This document shows, in pieces, positions 13,359 through 25,811 of a stretch of 64,000 nt of DNA. The stretch's first letter is position 1. Every line of letters starts with the position of its first letter. The notes below the pieces were generated by a model that was given only the letters and a program-made list of their open reading frames with translations, ran no database searches and was not told the origin of the DNA. This stretch comes from Annona cherimola. Lineage: Eukaryota; Streptophyta; Magnoliopsida; Magnoliales; Annonaceae. Position numbers and translations under genes: made by a program. The DNA lies in the NCBI GenBank assembly GCA_030490835.1, contig CM059974.1, forward strand, positions 7,881,501-7,945,500, written 5' to 3'.

Positions 13359-16020
13359 GTGCAGTGCATGATCTTCACGTGGCCATTAGAATCAGTGCGG
13401 GCAAGATTTCAGACTCTCTTGCCTAGGATTCTCGACGAAACCCTTTTTTTTTTTTTTTTTTTTTATTTTTATGGAAACAACCGAACCTTTTTGATCCCGA
13501 AGTTCTACTCTATTCCTTTTCTCGTTTCATGGATCCGTATACAAAACCTAGCCACTTGCAGTGTAGCAACTGCAGAATGAATCCAGATGCCTCTGCTGCT
13601 ACACATGGGAATTTTGCTTGGCGGGGGATATCCAGGGGCAATTTGAACTGATAGGGAGTCATAATTTTATTTTAGGAGTGTCATTTGTGGAAAAATGAAG
13701 GGGATTTTGAAATTTTTTTCAAAATTTGAAGAGGGGGTGAGAGACATTTCAATTTTCAAAATGTTGAGCTCTATATAAATCCCCCTATGGTCTTGCTGCC
13801 CACATTGCTCACAGGCCACTGTATGTAACTCATCCATGCACTACATATCTTTTGTGCGGGGTCCCTTTTATTTTGAGTTGTTCGATCATACCAACTATTT
13901 AAAATCTCAATTATCTCCTCAATGCTGAAAAGTAGCAAAATTAGATATCCAGTTGTGGCCAAAAAGAACAGAAAATTTATAAAAAAAAATTAAGTTTTTG
14001 ATTTATATATATCTTCTGAACATGATGATATACCACTTTTATGGGTATGAAAATTTTATTATTTATTTATCTAATGAAATCATATTTAATAACTTACATT
14101 ACAGATAATTCGATACTAAACGCTCGTGGGTTACAAGAATTGCAATCGTGTAAGCACTTTAATTTAGGTATTTTAATATGCTTTCCCCCCGCTGCATTAA
14201 TTCACACCGGCGCGGCTCTCTACTGTAACATCAGGAAGATATTGGTGCACAGGCGATCCGGATTCGCAAATTCACTGCATTTCCCCATCGCTTCAAAGAG
14301 CTAGAAGGTCCAAATGGCGTGGGCCGTCTGATCTTTTGGAACAATATCAAAGCGATCGAGACGCACCGGATGGACGGCCAGGATGTTGCGTCTGCTTTTC
14401 GCTTTCACATGGTCGGCTCTCTGGATACAGTTTCCAAGGCTTATCCCAGGAATGTGACGGACTAACTTTCTGTGAAATACAGCCTTATCTTTTGTCACTT
14501 AGCCTACTACATCTACCTCGCACGTAACGAAAATAATTGCAAAAGGGTGGTTCGTAGCCGGCCGAGGGGACCACGAAACGATCAAAAGATCTGCACGTGA
14601 TCGAAGATAGCCACAACGACGGGATACATGCTTCAATACCAATGCATCTTAGCTTACCCTCACATGATCAAACACCCATGTTGGGAGTTGGGACTTAAGA
14701 GCGAAACACTGGCATTAACTTCAATTCATTTTCAGGGAGCTCTAGTCAAGGGAAATCCATCTGCAGCTATATATGACAGAGGTACCCATTTTCCATTTCG
14801 ATCGTGGGAACACGGACAGCAATCACTACCCGCTACCCGAGTAAAGGTGCAAGCAGGTCCCTCCTGACTTCAACGGCCACGATAGTACGATATCGGGACC
14901 AAAATAGTACATTCCGCACACGGCAGGAACTGATACTGTAGCCATCTCTCTCAGTTTCTCTCCGCCAGCAGGAGCAGCAGCACGGGAAGGAGAAAGAGCA
15001 TGCCATTCTGAGGAAAAAAAAGGGACGGAACGGAACTGGAGTCCACAAATGCTGTCTGATCACTAGGTCGCCCTCCCTGGATTCTCCGTTCCTCTCCGAA
15101 GTGGGAAGCACGTTCCCTGCTCACGCCATGAGCTGCAGAAGCCGGACACGTAGCTCGCCTTTCCCGCTGGTGGAGGGCCCCACGGGAGGGGAAAGGCCAT
15201 GCTCCATGGCTGACGTGTTGCTTCCGGAACCCACCACGAAGCTGGGCCAACCATGGTTTACTGTTTTTTAATTCGAACGGCAGGCGCATGAATCGAACGC
15301 CAGGGCTCAGTTGGAAGTGCACCGCCGACCGAGTACGCCTCCGGCCTCCCAAACTACCGAATCCCCCACACGTATACCATTTCGAAGCTGTTGATCTTAT
15401 CATGCAACGCCGCCCACTTTTTCAACTTCCTGATTCGGGAAAGCCTGGCTAGAAGATTGTATTATATATTAAATCCAACCCGATTGTTTTGATCTTATCG
15501 AATGGTTCATGACTGTGTATAAAGTACGTGGCCGAAAACACATGAACGGTTTGGATGCGACGATAAACTGACGATTCAAAAGGTGAGTAGGAAAATATTC
15601 ACACGCTTCGGCGCGTGCAGCAACTTGGCGACTACAATATGCGATACTGGAACACTGGATATCCACAGCAGATGGGTGCTGTTTTGGGATGGGAAAAGGT
15701 CTCATGGCCCTAATCGGAACCGTTAAGCTTCTTTCACATCATCGATGTCTTTTTCCCATCATTGGATTTCTTTATTGATACATCAAACGGCAGCAGGGTG
15801 TCGACCAACGCCTTCGATCATCGATGCAAGCTTTGGCGAGCGAAGCGAAGAGAGGCCGAGTATGGAGAATGGCGGCTGTGCAAGCCCTTGGGTGGAGGAC
15901 CAAATAAATGAGCCATTCCTCACTTTAACACATCGCTTTTAACAGACGGAGATATTAGAGGGAGAGTGCGATTGCTTGGCCCCATAAACATATATTGTGG
16001 TGGGCCGCGCCTCATGAGCG
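13359..16020. other. GC-richer upstream flank of the ABCG gene
   Basis: Composition is closer to unique genic DNA than in the repeats to the left. Open frames occur on both strands, the longest being 150 codons on the minus strand at 14951-15403. They overlap one another, lack recognisable domains and end in a leucine run, so I leave them out as chance frames. This is probably the distal promoter region of the transporter gene. Confidence 0.45.
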
Positions 16021-16023
16021 TCC

Positions 16024-16066
16024 GCCACGTAGCATGCAAACTGTGGCCGTTTCAGTTTGACGTGGC
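16024..16066. promoter_or_regulatory. Pair of ABRE-type ACGT elements
   Basis: ACGTGGC is present at 16060-16066 on the plus strand, and its reverse complement GCCACGT lies at 16024-16030. ACGTGGC is the ABA-responsive-element core bound by ABF/AREB bZIP factors, and paired ABREs are the usual functional arrangement. Both sit within 65 bp upstream of the TATA box of an ABCG25-type gene. The sites are seen directly; their function is inferred. Confidence 0.6.
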
Positions 16067-16085
16067 AAGCATGGAGGAAGGAGCA

Positions 16086-16093
16086 TATAAATA
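16086..16093 (+). promoter_or_regulatory. TATA box of the ABCG25-like gene
   Basis: TATAAATA is followed by a GC-rich stretch. It lies 116-123 bp upstream of the chosen ATG at 16209, which would put transcription start near 16115-16125 and give a 5' leader of roughly 85-95 nt. It is the best TATA match in this flank. Confidence 0.7.
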
Positions 16094-16208
16094 GGGGCCC
16101 GGGGAAGGAATCCCCATTCCTTTCCCAAGCCATTTACATCCCCCTGCTAGTGGCACTCGTAGTTCAAGGGTTTTTCTTTTGATTGACTTAGAGAGAAAGA
16201 AAAAGAGA

Positions 16209-19200
16209 ATGCATATGGTGGGTAGTGAAGGAGGGGCAAATGGAAGATGTGAAGGGACGGATCTTGCGTCTCTCTTCTCTTCAACCAAGTATCCGGTTAC
16301 GCTCAAGGTATATACATACATGTGCATAGAAATCGTATTAGAGATGGCGAAAGCCCAACCTAATTCTTGCTTAAATTCCACTTAGTCATTCGATTTTTGA
16401 ACTCTCTGTTTATAGTTTACTCCTTTCCAACGTTTTTTATCAAAGGAAGAGCTACCTCAATTAAATTCACATAATATTTTGCCAATTCCCTCGGTTTTTT
16501 TTCTCAAAATGGTTGTTCTAAAGCTCGGCAAGCGGCAGAAACGAATTTCAATGTTTATTAGACGAATTAACATATATTACCCAACATTATTCCTGATTTA
16601 GGACATTACCCACCAACGGAAATGTGAAGATATCACGTTAAGAACAAATGTGCTCTGAGTCCGTTGAGAGATTTTCTTGACCCTTGTGCATGAAATGAAG
16701 ATATGTAACTAGTATATATCCTCACATACTATGGCTCTAAAATCGTTACCTTGCAGTTCACAGATATCTATTGCCGAATAAAATTCCAGAGCAAATCCGT
16801 CTCCAGCAGCAGCAGCAGCACTGGCATCAAGCGCATGCTGGGGGGCCGAAACCCAGATCAGACAGCAACCGAAGAACGAACCATCTTAAATGGCATCACA
16901 GGAATGGCGTCGCCATGCGAAATCCTGGCCATCCTTGGTCCATCCGGCAGCGGCAAATCCACTCTCCTCAACGTTCTAGCTGGCCGCATCCACCACAGCA
17001 GCTATACCGGCGCCGTCCACGCCAACGGACGGCCCCTCACGAAATCCGTAACTAGAAGAACGGGGTTCGTCACGCAAGACGATATTCTCTACCCCCACCT
17101 GACAGTCAAGGAGACCCTGGTTTTCTGCTCTCTTCTTCGCCTTCCTGGCAGTCTCTCCAAGAAGGAGAAAGTCCGAGTCGCTGAGTCAGTGATTTCTGAG
17201 CTGGGTCTCGGCAAATGCGAGAACACCATCGTCGGCAACGCCTTCGTGCGGGGCGTGTCGGGCGGCGAGCGGAAGAGGGTCAGCATCGCTCACGAGATGC
17301 TCGTGGACCCGAGTCTGCTTCTGCTGGACGAACCCACCTCCGGTCTCGACTCAACTGCGGCGTATCGATTAGTTTCGACGCTTGGAGGACTGGCGAGGAA
17401 GGGGAAGACGATAATTACGTCCATGCACCAGCCGTCGAGTCGAGTCTACCAGACGTTCGACGCGGTCCTGCTGCTGTCGGAAGGGCGCTGCTTGTATTTC
17501 GGCAAAGGATGCGACGCCATGGACTACTTCGCGTCAGTTGGGTTCGCGCCTTCTTTCCCTATGAATCCGGCCGATTTCATGCTCGATCTTGCAAATGGTG
17601 AGTTTCTTTCTCCCCCTGTATCTCTCGTTTCTTGCTGAACTCCAACTCATTAGTTGAATCGATACGAGTTGACCTTCAGTTTTAGTGTAAGATGTCGAAA
17701 GCTTTCCCAAAATATGGATAACAGTTCAAAAAATTAAATTTACTTTTTTTTATAGGAAAAATTAAATTTACTAGAAAATATAAGATGAATGTCGCATTAA
17801 TTTAGAATTTATATTTCCCTTTCGTTTAGTTGCCCATTTCATCCATCCCACCACACGCGACATATCTTTTTGTGCTGTTTTGTCTTCAATGTGGTAAATT
17901 CAACGTCCAGAGAAAAGTGGCGCATTTCACCTGATGGGGACATGTGATCATTTGGATGCCTTAGATCATTAACTCCCGAAATGGGTTCGAGCAATGCGCG
18001 TACAGGGAGGGATCGGGTAGAAAAAATATGGACGAAAAGACAGTATCCGTCCTATATACAACTCCTAGGCATGGAGCATATGTTCAGCAGCAGTGTTTTA
18101 GATTCGTTCTGCTAGATGAGGTGTAGATATTGGACCAGTTGGATGGGACTTTCATGGGGTCGAAGTTGCACGTACCCTCAATGGGCTCACCATGACTTAT
18201 GGGTACGGCCGGTTGTATTGAGAGCCGAGACCTCGTACTCATGGCGGTGTTGATTAAAATCCGCACCATACGTGTGGCGGGTCAGAATAAGAAAGTTGCG
18301 TCAGTCAAAAATTCAACCACGGTGTCGTTAGCGGCCAACGTCCGAAGGTGTGTGCGGAAGGTCACTTGGTCCTGGCCGCGCCGTAGCTTCGGTGGGAGAC
18401 TCGGCACTCGGACTCGGCCGAGCCAAATGTGGTCTCATCCCCAAGTCTTTCACAGCTGGACGCACAGCTTTTCGGTCCCACCACATGAGCGTCGGAGCCA
18501 ACGCTCGTTTCTTCTTCCGCTGCAACAAAAGTTACGTAAAAGCAGTTCTACGTAACTTCTTGAATTTTTAAAAAGTTGATGATTCATGCAAAACTGAATT
18601 TATTTATTATATTTAACATTATTTGTTTAGTTATAATATTAATTTTTATTTAAATCAAATATGTGCATGACTATATTTGCTTTAAAATAGATATATTTCG
18701 TGTGAATTAGGAAAAAATACTTAGATTTATTTACATATGTATTAAAATGTAATAATATATTATGAAATCATTTATTCATATAGTAGTAATATTTTAAATG
18801 GTTTAAGTGTTAAAAATATTACTTAAAACTTAATTTTTAGAATTATATCATTTTATTAAGTTGATTTTAAATATTTATCTACATAATATTGATATTATGG
18901 GTGGTTTAGATGTTAAAAATACTTATTAAAATTTAAAATTTAATATTAAATTATGTTATTATAATAATTTGACATGTATATATATGAGGCCTATATATAG
19001 TAATACTATACGAAAGAAAGAGTTTTCTTAATAATATTAAATATAATAGATGAAGTGAATTTTTTATCCGTCATCTAATATTAAATTATTTTATTATATT
19101 AATTTTACATGTATATAGATGGGGCCTATATATAGTAATACTATCCAAATGAAAGGATTTTCATAATAATATAAATAATACTAAATATAATAGATTAAGT

Positions 19201-22200
19201 AAATTTTCTAGCAGTCATTTAGATATTTAAAATGAAGAAGGTTCGATAGAAGAAGAATTTCGGAGAAGTATTTTGGCTTATATTTAATTAAAGTTCACCA
19301 AATCTTAATATTACTTGTAGTCAAAGAGTCATAATTCATGACTAGATGCGGAAGTCACAAGTAATGTAAAATTTAGTTGCAATTGATATGACAATTTTTT
19401 ATATTCGACTATATGTGACCACCTTTAAGTAGCTAAGCATTTTCAATTAACTAAATATTTGCTGCCAAATGAATGTATACATAGCAAAATTTATTTTATG
19501 TATAGCCAAAAATATGCTTGCATTTATTGAAATTTGCAGGGGATGGATGGAAGTTAGAAATATATTTAGCTGATGCACATACCACACTTGGTTCATTGGG
19601 GACTCGACTTTCATTTTCCCTATATGAATTTCAGTATTTGAAAGTAGTTGTTTGTGTTTTTGCGTCTATGCACGCATAACCGAAATTGGGGCTTGTCATA
19701 ACTGCGGTTTTAGCCTAGTGGTAATACATTCAGGCATAAATTCCTAAATTCAAGGTTTGAAGCCCTGTGATAGTTAACTTCCGCTGTAGACCTCATAACA
19801 CCATAAAAAAAAAAAAAAAATTGCGGCCAGCCAATGGACGTCCAGGATTCCTTAGAAAGATGTCACAGTCACGCTGCCGGTGTGATGTATTTGGAATTTT
19901 GTGGTTATGGGCATATGTGATTAATTGTCCACTAATGGGTCGAAGCATACCCACAATGGGGAGAGGGAGAATGATGCAGTTGCACGCCACGTCTCCCTCT
20001 TCATTTGCAGTGGACTACCTTGGACGGTTCACATCACACCCTTTCCACCTCTTTTTGTAAATTTCGACTATTTTATTGCTACAGCTCCCATTACACCATA
20101 GCACATGTATCCAACTTCCATTCTCTCAAAAAGTGTCGCTTTTTGGAGCTATTATTTTGATGGCCCCTCACTCCCCCAAATTTCGTTATCTGTTCATAGG
20201 CACCACACACTTGGTAATTGTCCATTTCCTTACCCCTAACTGTTCGTTAGATTATCCTAGTTGTCCTATTTTGAGGATGTCTCAACATGCAATGCAAAAA
20301 GACAAATGGATACTACTCTTTTCAAAATGCTACCTTGGTTCCGGAATTCAAGACCAGAACATACATGCCATAAATTAAGCATGTGTAACGCCCCAGGCCT
20401 AACAATAAGATATTGTCCGCTTTGGGCCTCGACCCACACGGTTTTGCCCCTTTGAGTTCACGCGCATCTCCTCTTTCCCCAAAAGGCGCCTCACTGAGGT
20501 ACCTGGTGGCATTCACTTATAACCCAAGCTCCCCCCTCATCCTAACCGATGTGGGATATCACATTCACCCCCCCTTAGGGCTCCAGCGGTCCCCGCTGGA
20601 CACCATCGACCGGAGGTCGAGAGTCGGCTCTGATACCATTTCTAACGCCCCAGGCCTAATAGTAAGATATTGTCCGCTTTGGGCCTCAGCCCACACGGTT
20701 TTGCCCATTTGGGTTCATGCGCATCCCGTCCTTCACCAAAAGGCTCCTCAATGAGGTACCTGGTGGCCTTCACTTATAACCCAAGCTCCCCTCCTCATCC
20801 TAACCGATGTGGGATATCACAGCATGTGGGCTAGAGATGATACCCAAATCATGTTGTGGGCGCCATCAAGCTAGGGCGATTTTAGACATAATGCATCACC
20901 TCCACAGAAAGAAACAGCCACGTGTTTGGCAGATGTAAGTTGAAGAGTCATGAGTATGGCACAAAATTCTTCGTCTTTGACATTTTTAAAATAAACTGCT
21001 TGAATAAAAGGACACCGTGCAAGTTAATTTCTTTCTTTAAATTGATGGTTGCGACTTCCCTTCCGTCTAAGCTTTTTCTATCTTCAATTAAGCACCCAAG
21101 GACAGGAAGAATCTCTTCCTTCCTTTTCTGTTTTCCTCTGGTCGTAGTGGCTGTCCTTTTATCTATTTTGATTAGTGTTGATGGGGGCCGTACTAAGGGC
21201 TTTACGGATTCGTAATTTCACGGTATTCATACGTACTGTCGGCTGTAGCTAAGAATTTCAGGCATATATCTCGACAGAAGGCTATTTTGATGGTTGGCCT
21301 GTCACTTACCTCCCTAAAAATAGGATGCACAAAAAAAAAAAGTTGGTCCGTAGATTTTCATCTGGGGAACGAGGTTTTTGCACGCCTCCTTTATTTAATC
21401 TGTTGATTACATATTGCTTTGTCTTATTTTTAAGTGGTGTAACCTTGAATTAATTAATTTGGCAAAAATATTTTAATGATGATAAAATCGTTTCATGTAA
21501 ATATAGAAAGGACACGCAGAATGCCTTCCTCATAATTCTAACATCTTTAGTACTCTTTTCTTTTTTGGTTTTCCTTTTTCCTTTTACATTAACTAATGTT
21601 TAGTGGGGAGCATTTGACTAGAGTCCTACCATTTTAATAATGTGTGTGAATTAGCAACCTTAGCTTATACCTTGGTGGGTTTTGATTTGTTCTTTGACAC
21701 CATGATGCCATTATGGAAGTTGTGACGGAATGGGTTACGTGTGATACCATCTACATAATCCATTTTGAAAAGAGGGAGAGAGTGGATGTGGCGCACTGCA
21801 TCATCTCTCTAATCTCTATGTTTCTAGCCAAAATCAGGTTGTTTGGACCAGTGTAATTCACCTGTCGGTTTGGGTGGGTCCTATCAAAAGCACAAAAGTA
21901 TACACCTCTCTGCTTTGGCGCACTCCCACACTCATATAATATGCATGTGTTGAACAGTGGCCTTTTACTATATCAGTTTCCCCTCTTTTTATTATTAAAT
22001 AATACTACCTATCTATCTAATCAGATATCAAAACCCTTCGATCACATTCTCACAGGTCTATATGAGTCCCAATATTTTTTTAAAAAATAATAAAGTAAAC
22101 GATCTGTTAATTTATTTCGAATTTGCTATAGTTTAGTCTTCTTAAAATATCCGGAAAACCGTTTTCACTAAAGAAAACATCGACTTTATAACGATACTCG

Positions 22201-25181
22201 AGCATTCTCTCTTGTTTGCACAGCCAAATTCGGCTTTGCTTTTCTTCAATGATGCGCATCCACTTGTGGTCTAAGGCCTTTCTCTTCCCACCTTATTTCT
22301 CTCTCTATCTTTGATCCAAAATGGACCACGTGTCACCTTGGGGATATAATCATAGCCTTTCACTCCGGTGGGGCCCCCACCACGAAGCACAAGTCAAAAC
22401 CAACACGAATAGAATTCGGAGTGGGACTGTGTCACACTAGACATCTCGTCTGTCATAGCTTTTTGGCTTTTTGGAAATATGGGGTGGGTCGGCAATAATT
22501 CAATACATTGCTAGAATTAGGCTGTTGCACTTGTGCACCATTTCCCGTTTAATATTATTTTAATCTTAGTGCGGGTAATATTTTTGGGCCTTCAGAACAT
22601 GATTTTTCCCCCACTGTCAGTTTCATCATACATCTTTCGTGGTCCATCGGCACTCCCAAGCTGCACGTGGTCGTAGATTACTGAATCTTGGCTATCTATC
22701 AGACGATCCATGGATTTGTAGTTGAACATGGCAAAGACCTAAACAAGTCAAGGATCCAAACCGAACGATATCCTAAATGCTATAAATCTAATGGTCGGGA
22801 TCATTTTAAAATTTTTTGATGTTGTCTGCCTCCAGATACACTTAGCTTCAGTGCAGCAACAAGGTGCATTAACCCATTTTTTATTTTTTTGAAATTTTTT
22901 TTATACAAGTGTTAATATAAGTGTATTTAACATGTGTATCAATTTTTACCATTTTTGGAGTATTTTAAATATTTATTTTTTATTTTTGAAAATCAGTGGC
23001 ATTTTAGTAATTTAAAAATGCTACTGATTTTCAAAAATTAAAAATAAATATATAAAATATTCTAAAAATGGTAAAAATTGATACACATGTTAAATACACA
23101 TGTATTAAGACTTGTGTAAAAAATTTTAAAAAAAATTAAAAAAAATTAAAAAATAAATTAAAATGAGTTTGATGCACCCGGGTGCAATGAAGCTAAGTGT
23201 ACCTGTGTGCATGGGATGGTGATCCCAAAACATGGGCCTACATTGTCCAAGACCCAAAATCAGGAAACCCCAATTCATAGAATCATAGATGGTTGTCCAT
23301 CATGCCATCCGACAGTGCCACTCGTCCATGTCTAATCACCTTTTGTGTGCACGTGGTGGGCTACTGAATCTTGAATCCCTTTGCCCAAGTCATTGTCACG
23401 GCCGACTCACTGATCTGACCCCCCGTGCACTAATTCCCATCTATTGCGTAAGGCTGGACGTTATAACCCAACAATAATCAAGTGGTCATTGTTTGTTTAT
23501 GTTAATTAGATATAGTGGAGAATTTGGATAGATATATTAACAAAGATATGTTGGTGTGTTTGCGTCTGAGCAGGAGTGGTGCATTCAGAATCACACGGAG
23601 ATACGGAGAAGCCCAACATTAAGCAAGTCCTTGTCTCGTCGTATAACAGCTTACTGGCGCCCAAGGTGAAGGCTTGCATGGATGCTGAAAGTGTGGCCAA
23701 GGAAAGACTCCGAAATGGTATGAATGCGAGCCATCCGTGTATCTAGCTGTGTATGGTCGGTTTAAGAAGCTAGTGCTTCTCTGTGCAAATTGTTCGTATT
23801 AGAGAATGGCCCCACTCCTCTGTGAGAGGCTGAGAGCATGTTGCAACGGATATTGATTTCAGATTCATGCATCCCAAAAGCAGGGCCTAGAGATCTCGAA
23901 CTATGGCTGATGCAAGCTCTGGAATCAGGCCATGCGTTCGTGAAAACGATCTTCAGGCATCTATTAATTTCATGCACCTACCACCTAGTGCATTGACCAC
24001 CATGATTCTCTAGATATCTACGCAGATGGTGGACTTCCACTCGGTGCGCGGCTCTAAAAGCAAGCCCACCGATGTTAATGTGGAAACTGTTTGTGGGGTT
24101 CGTAAAACTCAATGGAGGAATGAAAGGATTGGGAGAGAAGTGGATAATGTATGATGGGCGGTCTTATGGTCTCTGTTTTTAAATATCCAATGTTGAAGAA
24201 AGACCCCCCTTTTTTACTGGTTTGAGCCATGAACTAAATGGCCAGTCTATTCATACATCTCTTTTTTCACTACTAATGAAATGCATATGGCTATGAATTT
24301 TGGCAAGGAATTATAATAGTGTTCTTCTGTGACCAGGGAGCCCAAGAGCCTGTGAAGAGAACAGGATCAGCAACAGCTGGTTCACTCAATTCACAACCCT
24401 CCTCCACAGGAGCCTCAAAGAAAGAAGGCACGAAGCCTTCAACTCCCTGAAAATTTTCCAAGTGGTGGCTGCCGCGGTACTCGCTGGCTCCATGTGGTGG
24501 CACTCCGACATGCGCAACGTCCACGACCGCCTCGGTCTTCTCTTCTTCATCTCGATCTTCTGGGGTGTTTTCCCCTCCTTCAATGCAGTTTTCACCTTCC
24601 CACAAGAGCGCGCCATCTTCATCAAGGAACGCGCATCTGGCATGTACACACTCTCTTCCTACTTCGTAGCACATCTGGCGGGCGACCTCCCCATGGAGCT
24701 CATCCTCCCCAGCGCATTCATTGGTGTTTGCTATTGGATGGCCGGCCTCAGGCCCGATGTGGGTGCATTCCTGCTCACATGGATTGTGCTGCTATGGTAT
24801 GTTCTGGTCGCACAAGGGCTAGGCCTTGCACTTGGAGCCGCCATCATGGATGCCAAACAGGCATCAACGATAGTAACGGTTACAATGCTGGCATTCCTAC
24901 TCACAGGTGGATTCTATGTGCACAAGGTACCTGGCTGCATGACATGGATGAAATACACCTCATTCACCTTCTACTGCTATCAGCTGCTAATACAGGTGCA
25001 GTACGGACTGGGAGAGGTAATGACTTTGCTGGGTTGCTCCCATCGTGGCAAGTCCAGCAGGATCGGCTGTGACTTCATTGATGAGGAGGTCAGCCCTTTG
25101 GTCTGCATTACAGCCCTTGCCATCATGTTTATAGGATACAGGTTACTTGCATACCTGGCCCTCAGACGCCTCAAATGTTAG
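16209..25181 (+). CDS. ABCG25: ABCG25-type ABC half-transporter (abscisic-acid exporter clade), 4 exons
   Basis: Exons are 16209-16307, 16757-17597, 23574-23717 and 24337-25181, all with GT-AG introns and matching phases (0, 1, 1). The product is 642 aa, against about 660 for Arabidopsis ABCG25. The ATPase domain comes first: Walker [10 protein letters not shown] at about 94-102, Q-loop near 140, signature VSGGERKR at about 200-207, Walker B ending in DEP near 226, and H-loop histidine near 257. A linker follows, then six predicted membrane spans, near 396-415, 427-449, 468-492, 504-526, 537-555 and 615-635. This is the nucleotide-binding-domain-first layout of WBC/ABCG half-transporters, which work as dimers in the plasma membrane. 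Exons 3 and 4 match ABCG25 especially well ([25 protein letters not shown]), the clade that exports ABA. The start at 16209 is the first in-frame ATG; the reading before it has none. A CAG-type run encodes six serines near residue 50. No frameshift or stop is seen. An AATTAAA near 25366 could serve poly(A) addition. Confidence 0.93.
18529..18558. repeat. Perfect 10-bp inverted repeat (hairpin) in intron 2
   Basis: AAGTTACGTA at 18529-18538 is followed by a 10-base loop and its exact complement TACGTAACTT at 18549-18558. It sits at the left edge of the AT-rich MITE block. It may be the remains of a transposon end, or chance. Confidence 0.5.
18540..19260. repeat. Foldback MITE copy within intron 2
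   Basis: It shares motif order with the 1380-2340 repeats: TTTATTATATTTAACATTAT, TTAGGAAAAAATACTTAG, a GGGGCCTATATATAGTAAT block and a GATTAAGTAAATTTTC end. The GGGGCCTATATATAGTAAT part appears twice (near 18980 and 19120), so the copy carries an internal duplication. There is no coding content. Confidence 0.55.
19690..19818 (+). mobile_element. SINE-like tRNA-derived unit
   Basis: An A-box-like TTAGCCTAGTGGTA and a B-box-like AAGGTTTGAAGCCC are followed about 60 bp later by a run of A16. A similar head (GTTGGCCTCGTGGTAACTGC) occurs near 56110. A candidate target duplication (ACTGCGG on the left, ATTGCGG on the right) is short and imperfect, so the boundaries are approximate. Confidence 0.45.
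20384..20821 (-). mobile_element. TRIM retrotransposon with two LTRs and 5-bp TSD
   Basis: Two direct repeats of about 180 bp (20384-20563 and 20641-20821) each contain GCCCCAGGCCTAA and end in GATGTGGGATATCACA. They flank a 77-bp interior. On the minus strand the element starts TGTGATATCCCACATCGGTT, and its primer-binding site AATGGTATCAGAGCC (20626-20640), complementary to initiator tRNA-Met, follows the 5' LTR. A polypurine-like GGGGGGG tract precedes the 3' LTR. GCATG at 20379-20383 and again at 20822-20826 is the target duplication. There is no room for gag or pol, so it is a terminal-repeat retrotransposon in miniature, moved by other elements. The LTRs differ at a modest number of sites, so it is not brand new. 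Confidence 0.92.
22830..23217. mobile_element. Foldback MITE in intron 2
   Basis: The left part ATACACTTAGCTTCAGTGCA pairs with the right part GTGCAATGAAGCTAAGTGTA. Inside, TTTTTGAAAATCAGTGGCAT pairs with a GCTACTGATTTTCAAAAATT arm. The inner arms match those of the 3177 and 29348 elements. I could not resolve a target-site duplication. In the pre-mRNA it would form a long hairpin. Confidence 0.7.
23718..24336 (+). other. Intron 3 of the ABCG25-like gene (619 bp)
   Basis: It opens GTATGA and closes CCAG and lies between a glycine-split codon pair. It contains no repeat or gene that I can recognise. Confidence 0.85.
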
Positions 25182-25811
25182 CAAAGAAGAATCATCATCT
25201 GGACTATGGAGTAGGCTATTTGTCACAGATTTGCTCGACATGAACGTATCAAGGAGGCCTCAATCAATCCATTGTACTAACCCGCCCCTGGGAAATGCCT
25301 TGCAATCGCGACCCAAGCGAGGATTGCATGTATTAGGAAAGCACATTGACATGCTACTCAACTGTAATTAAATGGATAGGAATGAAAGACAATGTCCAGA
25401 AACACTGTGACAACAAATGTTACAAGTGAATTTATTTTTTCAGGACAGAGCCAAGTAAGCCACTAATCCTTGGTGTTTTTGATGGATGTTGCGGTTATTT
25501 GAATACTTGCAGTTTCATGGCGGGGTTGTATAGATGAGTGTGTTTATTAGTAGAATCATCAAGATACTCCCCGGTTTTAATTCAAGAACATCCCAATCAT
25601 AACCGTCTCCAACTATTGGGGGCTCCCTTTGTAAGTCCCTTCCTTTGGCAAGGAGGACTGCTCACTTGCGGATACACGGGTTTCATCGTCAGAACGATTA
25701 CCAGACTACTGCACATGGTTGTAGTAGTTATCTGTTGGGCCTTGTTAATTATCTGATTATAACGCAGCATCGAATCATCATTACAATGATAAGAGGCGAA
25801 ATTTTTTTTTC
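25182..25811. other. Convergent intergenic spacer
   Basis: This 630-bp gap holds the presumed 3' UTR of the ABCG gene (plus strand) and the 3' side of monooxygenase copy A (minus strand). I see no further gene. Short overlapping frames near 25538-25827 are not supported. Confidence 0.5.

Larger units (their letters stand above)
17598..23573 (+). other. Intron 2 of the ABCG25-like gene (5976 bp)
   Basis: The intron opens GTGAGT and closes CAG, and it splits a glycine codon after the DLANG motif. It contains a foldback MITE block (18540-19260), a SINE-like unit (19690-19818), a TRIM retrotransposon (20384-20821) and a second foldback MITE (22830-23217). Part of it (17830-18530 and 21200-22800) is non-repetitive. 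The short open frames inside are not called as genes. A CCACGTGTC motif near 22325 is an ABRE/G-box match within the intron. Confidence 0.85.

Noticed and set aside
14951..15403. 150-codon minus-strand open frame upstream of the ABCG gene
   Set aside because: It overlaps two other frames, has no recognisable domain and ends in a leucine run from a GC-rich repeat. The opening codon context is poor. Length alone is explained by local GC content.
17215..17601. 128-codon frame within ABCG25 exon 2 in another phase
   Set aside because: It is a shadow of the conserved ATPase frame, which has the family motifs; this one has none.
24291..24674. Antisense frames over ABCG25 exon 4
   Set aside because: They arise from the codon bias of the sense exon and match no family.
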